NCBI GenBank assembly: GCA_025963615.1
Contig: JAOQAL010000645.1
Span: 1-5,874, forward strand
From: Chitinophagaceae bacterium
GTDB taxonomy: Bacteria; Bacteroidota; Bacteroidia; Chitinophagales; Chitinophagaceae
Direction: 5' to 3'
DNA length: 5,874 nucleotides
The position numbers and the translations under genes are program-made. The notes below the pieces were generated by a model. That model was given only the letters and a program-made list of their open reading frames with translations, ran no database searches and was not told the DNA's origin. Below are positions 2,993 through 5,874 of this stretch, one piece after another; position 1 is the first letter of the stretch, and every line of letters starts with the position of its first letter.

Positions 2993-5874
2993 TCAGGCCT
3001 CATCTTCTTCTTCAATCGTGTGCAAAGCAATGGCCAGGTTATTGGTCTTTACAAAATTGCACCAATGACAATCTTCTTTGCCACATCCCGTATAAAAATC
3101 GTGGGCCTGGATTTTTGCCCAGGTGGCGGTTATTTGCTGTGTAACGGTGGTGATATCAGCGGGGTTGATCACCAATTTTTCTTTGCGGTAATTTTTCTTT
3201 TTATCTGGTTCAATAAAATCAAATTCGACGCTTATTACTTTCCAGTCTTTGGCGTCGTAATGATCAACAAGGATTTTATAAAACACGGCCTGCCGCCAGT
3301 AATCACCACCATTCGGATCTTTTTCCGATGGGGCTTTCAGTTTTGGGATCGCTTTATCCGGATCGCCGGTTTTATAATCTACTACGTTCACCGCTTTGCC
3401 ATCAAACTCCAGTTTATCCAGTTTACCCTTTAAAGGCACGTCTTTGACCACCACATTACGAATGTTTCGTTCAATAGCCACTATTTTATTAAATGTATGA
3501 ATGTATTTATCGTAATAATTGCTCAACACTTCCTGGCCATATTCCAGACGCCGGTCAAACTGCTCTTTGGTAAAACTTTCCCGATGACGGTGCATATACC
3601 ATTCAAAGTCTCCAATAAATTCCTGTTTGGAAGGAAACTGGTCTTTTTTAGTTTCCTGCCCGTCCGATTGACCTGGCCGGGCGGACCCGTCCGATTGACC
3701 TGGCCGGGCGGACCCGTCCGAATAGCCTGGCCGGGCGGACCCGTCCGAATGGCCTGGCCGGGCGGACCCGTCCGATTGACCTGGCCGGGCGGACATTTTC
3801 AAGAATAACTTTTCCAAAGCATAGTGAACCGAGGAACCAAATTCCGTCGCTTCATTTTTGGGTGAGGGAATGCGAACCAGGTTTTTGAAATAAAATTCAA
3901 GCGGGCATTTCAGGTAATTATTTAATGCAGTTACATTCATGACAAACTTGTCGATCAGGTGGCTGATAAATTCAGCTTCAATCTTTTCAATCTCCGGTGC
4001 TTCTGTTTTTTCAAAATCAAGAGCCGCGAATGCTGATAATACTTCTGCATCAAGAAAGACTTTTTCTACCGGTAATTGGTGCTGGTCCTGTATTTCCGCA
4101 ATAAACATGGATGGCTCCAGTTCTTTCCCATCATTTTTGAACTTACTGTATGAAACAGAAAGATATTGTTCAGCCCTTGTTAACGCTACATAAAACAAAC
4201 GGCGTAATTCTTCGGTCTCTCCCATCCCGACCGCGGTGGAACTGGATTCGGAGAAAATCGTATCGGGCAGTTTATACCCGCCGCCGGGTTTGCGTTTCTT
4301 TTCCCAGGAACTGGCATTGCAACCAGCAAGAAATACATATTCAAACTCAAGGCCTTTTGACCCATGCGCCGTTAACAGGTTTACTCCTTTATCACTTCCG
4401 CTTACCTGTACTAATGGTAATTTAATATCTTCTTTCTCCATCAATTCAATCAGTCGCACCATTTCTTCCAGCTTCATGTAAGGGTTACGGTGAGTTTCAT
4501 ATTTTATAAAATCAAATAAGCCGGTAAGCACCTTTAACTGCCAATGTTTGTCATTGCTTTGCATGATATCATTGAGGACTCCTGCTTCGCGGATAATATT
4601 TTCAAATAATGACTGCAAGGTAACGTTCGGAACCTCTGCTATTAATTTCTCAATAACTGCAGATGCTTTTTTCAATCCTTCGTGCAAGCCAACACTAAAA
4701 AGATCTTTGGCGGGAGCTTTTGCCTTTTCGGTCAGCAGTTGGCGGATAGAAGTTTTATTATCAGCATATCTCCTGTTGGCTACTTCAATACTTATCTTAG
4801 CTATTTCAATGGACGGAATTTTGAACCAGTTAAAATGCAGGATTTCAAAAAGCATTTCATCGCCACCGTAGGGTATATCATGTTCAGCCGCTAAATATTT
4901 TAAAAAAAGAATTATTTTTTGCGCCAACGGCAACTCTAAAATATTTAAATGTCTTTTACTGTAAACCGGAATATTCAACAGTTTGAAATATTGCGCCAGT
5001 TCTTCCCCGTATTTATTTTCTTTATAGATAATTGAAATTTTTCCCGGCGACACGTTTTGTTGCAACAGGTTTTGTACTTCCCTGGTAATACCGATCATTT
5101 CCTGCCGCTGGGTTTCATATTCTTTGATTGAAGGGTTATGGATTAAATGGCTGATTAATTGGTTAGACGAAAGGAGATCTTTGCTTAAACCCTCCAGTTT
5201 ATTCACCAGTCTTTCCTCATTCCGGTTGATCAATGTTTTAGAGATGTCTAAAATCGGTTGCGTGGAGCGGTAATTATTTGTCAGTACGACTGTCAACAAA
5301 TCATCCTTATAATTGCCGGCGAAGTCCAGCATGTTTTCCACATTCGCTCCCTGGAAGCGATAAATACTCTGGTCATCATCGCCGACCACGAAAACATTGG
5401 GTATTTCCCAATAACTAATGAGCAATTCAACTAACCGGTTTTGCGTTCCGCTGGTATCCTGGTATTCATCTACCAGCATATATTGGAACCGTTCCTGGTA
5501 ACTGGCCAGGAGGTTCTTATTTTCTTCAAAAGCTTTGATCACCCAATTGATCATGTCGTCAAAATCGTAGCGGTTCTTTTTCCGCATCATTTTCTGAAAG
5601 CGGTCAAATTCATTTACCGCTGCCCGCAACTTTTCCATTTTCTCCGTCGCTTCGTCGATCTTATCCCTCTTCAGGTCGCCGGCATTAAATTCCTTGTATT
5701 TTCTTTTGTAGATAAATTCATCGCGGGTGGGCAGATCAGCAATGAATTCATCAATCTTGAGGCTGATAAATTCGGGCGTCCATCCTTCCCGTTTCATGGT
5801 GCTGAATAATGATTGAAGGTTGTTTACTTCAAAGTACACATCACCGCGGTAACGTTTGAGCGGATGATTTTTAG
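2993..5874 (-). CDS. UvrD-family helicase fused to PD-(D/E)XK Fe-S nuclease (AdnB/AddAB-like), N-terminus off right edge
   Basis: The frame is open to the right edge and reads KNHPLKRYRGD before the GTG at 5839, so that GTG is internal and the true start lies outside the window. Numbering from the GTG (948 residues visible), the superfamily 1A motifs are: II, DEYQDT (124-129); III, GDDDQSIYRFQG (153-164); IV, NNYRST (188-193); V, TAHGSKGLEFE (from 490); VI, LFYVALTRAE (548-557). Walker A is outside the window. The C-terminal RecB-like nuclease has His672, Asp808, Asp821-Tyr-Lys823 (DYKTG) and Gln850/Tyr854. Cys645 with Cys919, Cys924 and Cys927 forms the one-plus-three iron-sulfur signature of AddB, AdnB, Cas4 and Dna2 nucleases. 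Expected role: ATP-driven unwinding and resection of DNA ends for recombination in the cytoplasm. All visible catalytic residues are intact. A 45-residue minisatellite insertion (683-727) interrupts the nuclease domain. The stop is TGA. Whether a partner subunit precedes it cannot be seen. Confidence 0.93.
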   Translation of the reverse strand, partial: KNHPLKRYRGDVYFEVNNLQSLFSTMKREGWTPEFISLKIDEFIADLPTRDEFIYKRKYKEFNAGDLKRDKIDEATEKMEKLRAAVNEFDRFQKMMRKKNRYDFDDMINWVIKAFEENKNLLASYQERFQYMLVDEYQDTSGTQNRLVELLISYWEIPNVFVVGDDDQSIYRFQGANVENMLDFAGNYKDDLLTVVLTNNYRSTQPILDISKTLINRNEERLVNKLEGLSKDLLSSNQLISHLIHNPSIKEYETQRQEMIGITREVQNLLQQNVSPGKISIIYKENKYGEELAQYFKLLNIPVYSKRHLNILELPLAQKIILFLKYLAAEHDIPYGGDEMLFEILHFNWFKIPSIEIAKISIEVANRRYADNKTSIRQLLTEKAKAPAKDLFSVGLHEGLKKASAVIEKLIAEVPNVTLQSLFENIIREAGVLNDIMQSNDKHWQLKVLTGLFDFIKYETHRNPYMKLEEMVRLIELMEKEDIKLPLVQVSGSDKGVNLLTAHGSKGLEFEYVFLAGCNASSWEKKRKPGGGYKLPDTIFSESSSTAVGMGETEELRRLFYVALTRAEQYLSVSYSKFKNDGKELEPSMFIAEIQDQHQLPVEKVFLDAEVLSAFAALDFEKTEAPEIEKIEAEFISHLIDKFVMNVTALNNYLKCPLEFYFKNLVRIPSPKNEATEFGSSVHYALEKLFLKMSARPGQSDGSARPGHSDGSARPGYSDGSARPGQSDGSARPGQSDGQETKKDQFPSKQEFIGDFEWYMHRHRESFTKEQFDRRLEYGQEVLSNYYDKYIHTFNKIVAIERNIRNVVVKDVPLKGKLDKLEFDGKAVNVVDYKTGDPDKAIPKLKAPSEKDPNGGDYWRQAVFYKILVDHYDAKDWKVISVEFDFIEPDKKKNYRKEKLVINPADITTVTQQITATWAKIQAHDFYTGCGKEDCHWCNFVKTNNLAIALHTIEEEDEA
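3659..3793 (-). repeat. 27-bp minisatellite, five in-frame copies in the helicase-nuclease gene
   Basis: Five gapless 27-bp units start at 3659, 3686, 3713, 3740 and 3767. Units 1, 2 and 5 are identical; units 3 and 4 differ only in the central variable codon and the wobble base before it. On the coding strand they give SARPG-x-SDG with x = Gln, His, Tyr, Gln, Gln (residues 683-727). Each unit is about 74% G+C, well above the surrounding gene. Unit junctions form the palindrome CGGAC-CC-GTCCG. The period is a multiple of three, so copy-number changes keep the frame. The array lies between the nuclease His helix (ALEKLFLKM) and the following helical region, probably a surface loop. Confidence 0.95.

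Noticed and set aside
2817..3068. Plus-strand ORF rich in RKARKGAK-like repeats.
   Set aside because: It is the translation of the CGCAAAG direct repeats and runs antisense into the helicase 3' end.
3659..3793. Regularly spaced repeats suggestive of a CRISPR array.
   Set aside because: Units are directly adjacent with no spacers and lie in frame inside a conserved gene; this is a minisatellite.
3497..3808. Plus-strand ORF with PVRLTWPGG repeats.
   Set aside because: It is antisense to the helicase-nuclease gene and exists because the 27-bp repeat is open in that frame; the rest shows no family features.
5837..5839. GTG as the true start of the helicase.
   Set aside because: The frame stays open to the window edge with sensible sequence, and Walker A would be missing; the gene is cut by the window edge.

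Overview
The window looks like chromosomal DNA from a Bacteroidota bacterium, most likely family Chitinophagaceae. The reasons are the moderate G+C, the Bacteroidota-type promoter signature (TTTG, a 19-base spacer, then TAACTTTG) at 420-450, weak or absent Shine-Dalgarno sequences, and the wording of the RecR, MetH and Ig-like lipoprotein proteins. The family assignment is inference from protein style, not from a database search.

All four recognisable genes are on the minus strand and read leftward. From right to left they are: (1) a large UvrD-type helicase fused to a PD-(D/E)XK nuclease with a four-cysteine iron-sulfur signature, 2993 to the right edge, missing its N-terminus with the Walker A motif; (2) a 505-residue lipoprotein with SbsA-type Ig-like domains, 1126-2643; (3) recR, 451-1071, complete; (4) the first 25 codons of metH (cobalamin-dependent methionine synthase), 1-76, running off the left edge. 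This metH start is too short to stand out as an ORF but is recognisable from its GAMGT motif.

Two gene-free stretches hold most of the unusual structure. The 374 bases between metH and recR carry a strong promoter placed directly against the recR stop codon, a predicted leader of about 340 bases with two stem-loops, and an 88-bp tandem duplication. That duplication includes the metH start codon and its first 11 codons, so a decayed second metH start lies just upstream of the real one and opens a short out-of-frame ORF overlapping it. The 349 bases between the lipoprotein and the helicase carry several inverted repeats and two near-identical copies (40 of 41 bases) of a CGCAAAG-rich repeat next to the helicase stop.

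Inside the helicase-nuclease gene is a G+C-rich 27-bp minisatellite, five copies in frame, encoding SARPG(Q/H/Y)SDG. It sits within the nuclease domain, between the conserved histidine helix and the catalytic aspartates.

Functionally, the helicase-nuclease and RecR both point to recombinational repair, but they are separated by the lipoprotein and by intergenic gaps, so one repair operon is not shown. No tRNA, rRNA, CRISPR array, transposase or clear intrinsic terminator was seen. I found no convincing new multi-gene system. The most novel-looking items are the duplicated metH start and leader, and the in-frame minisatellite.
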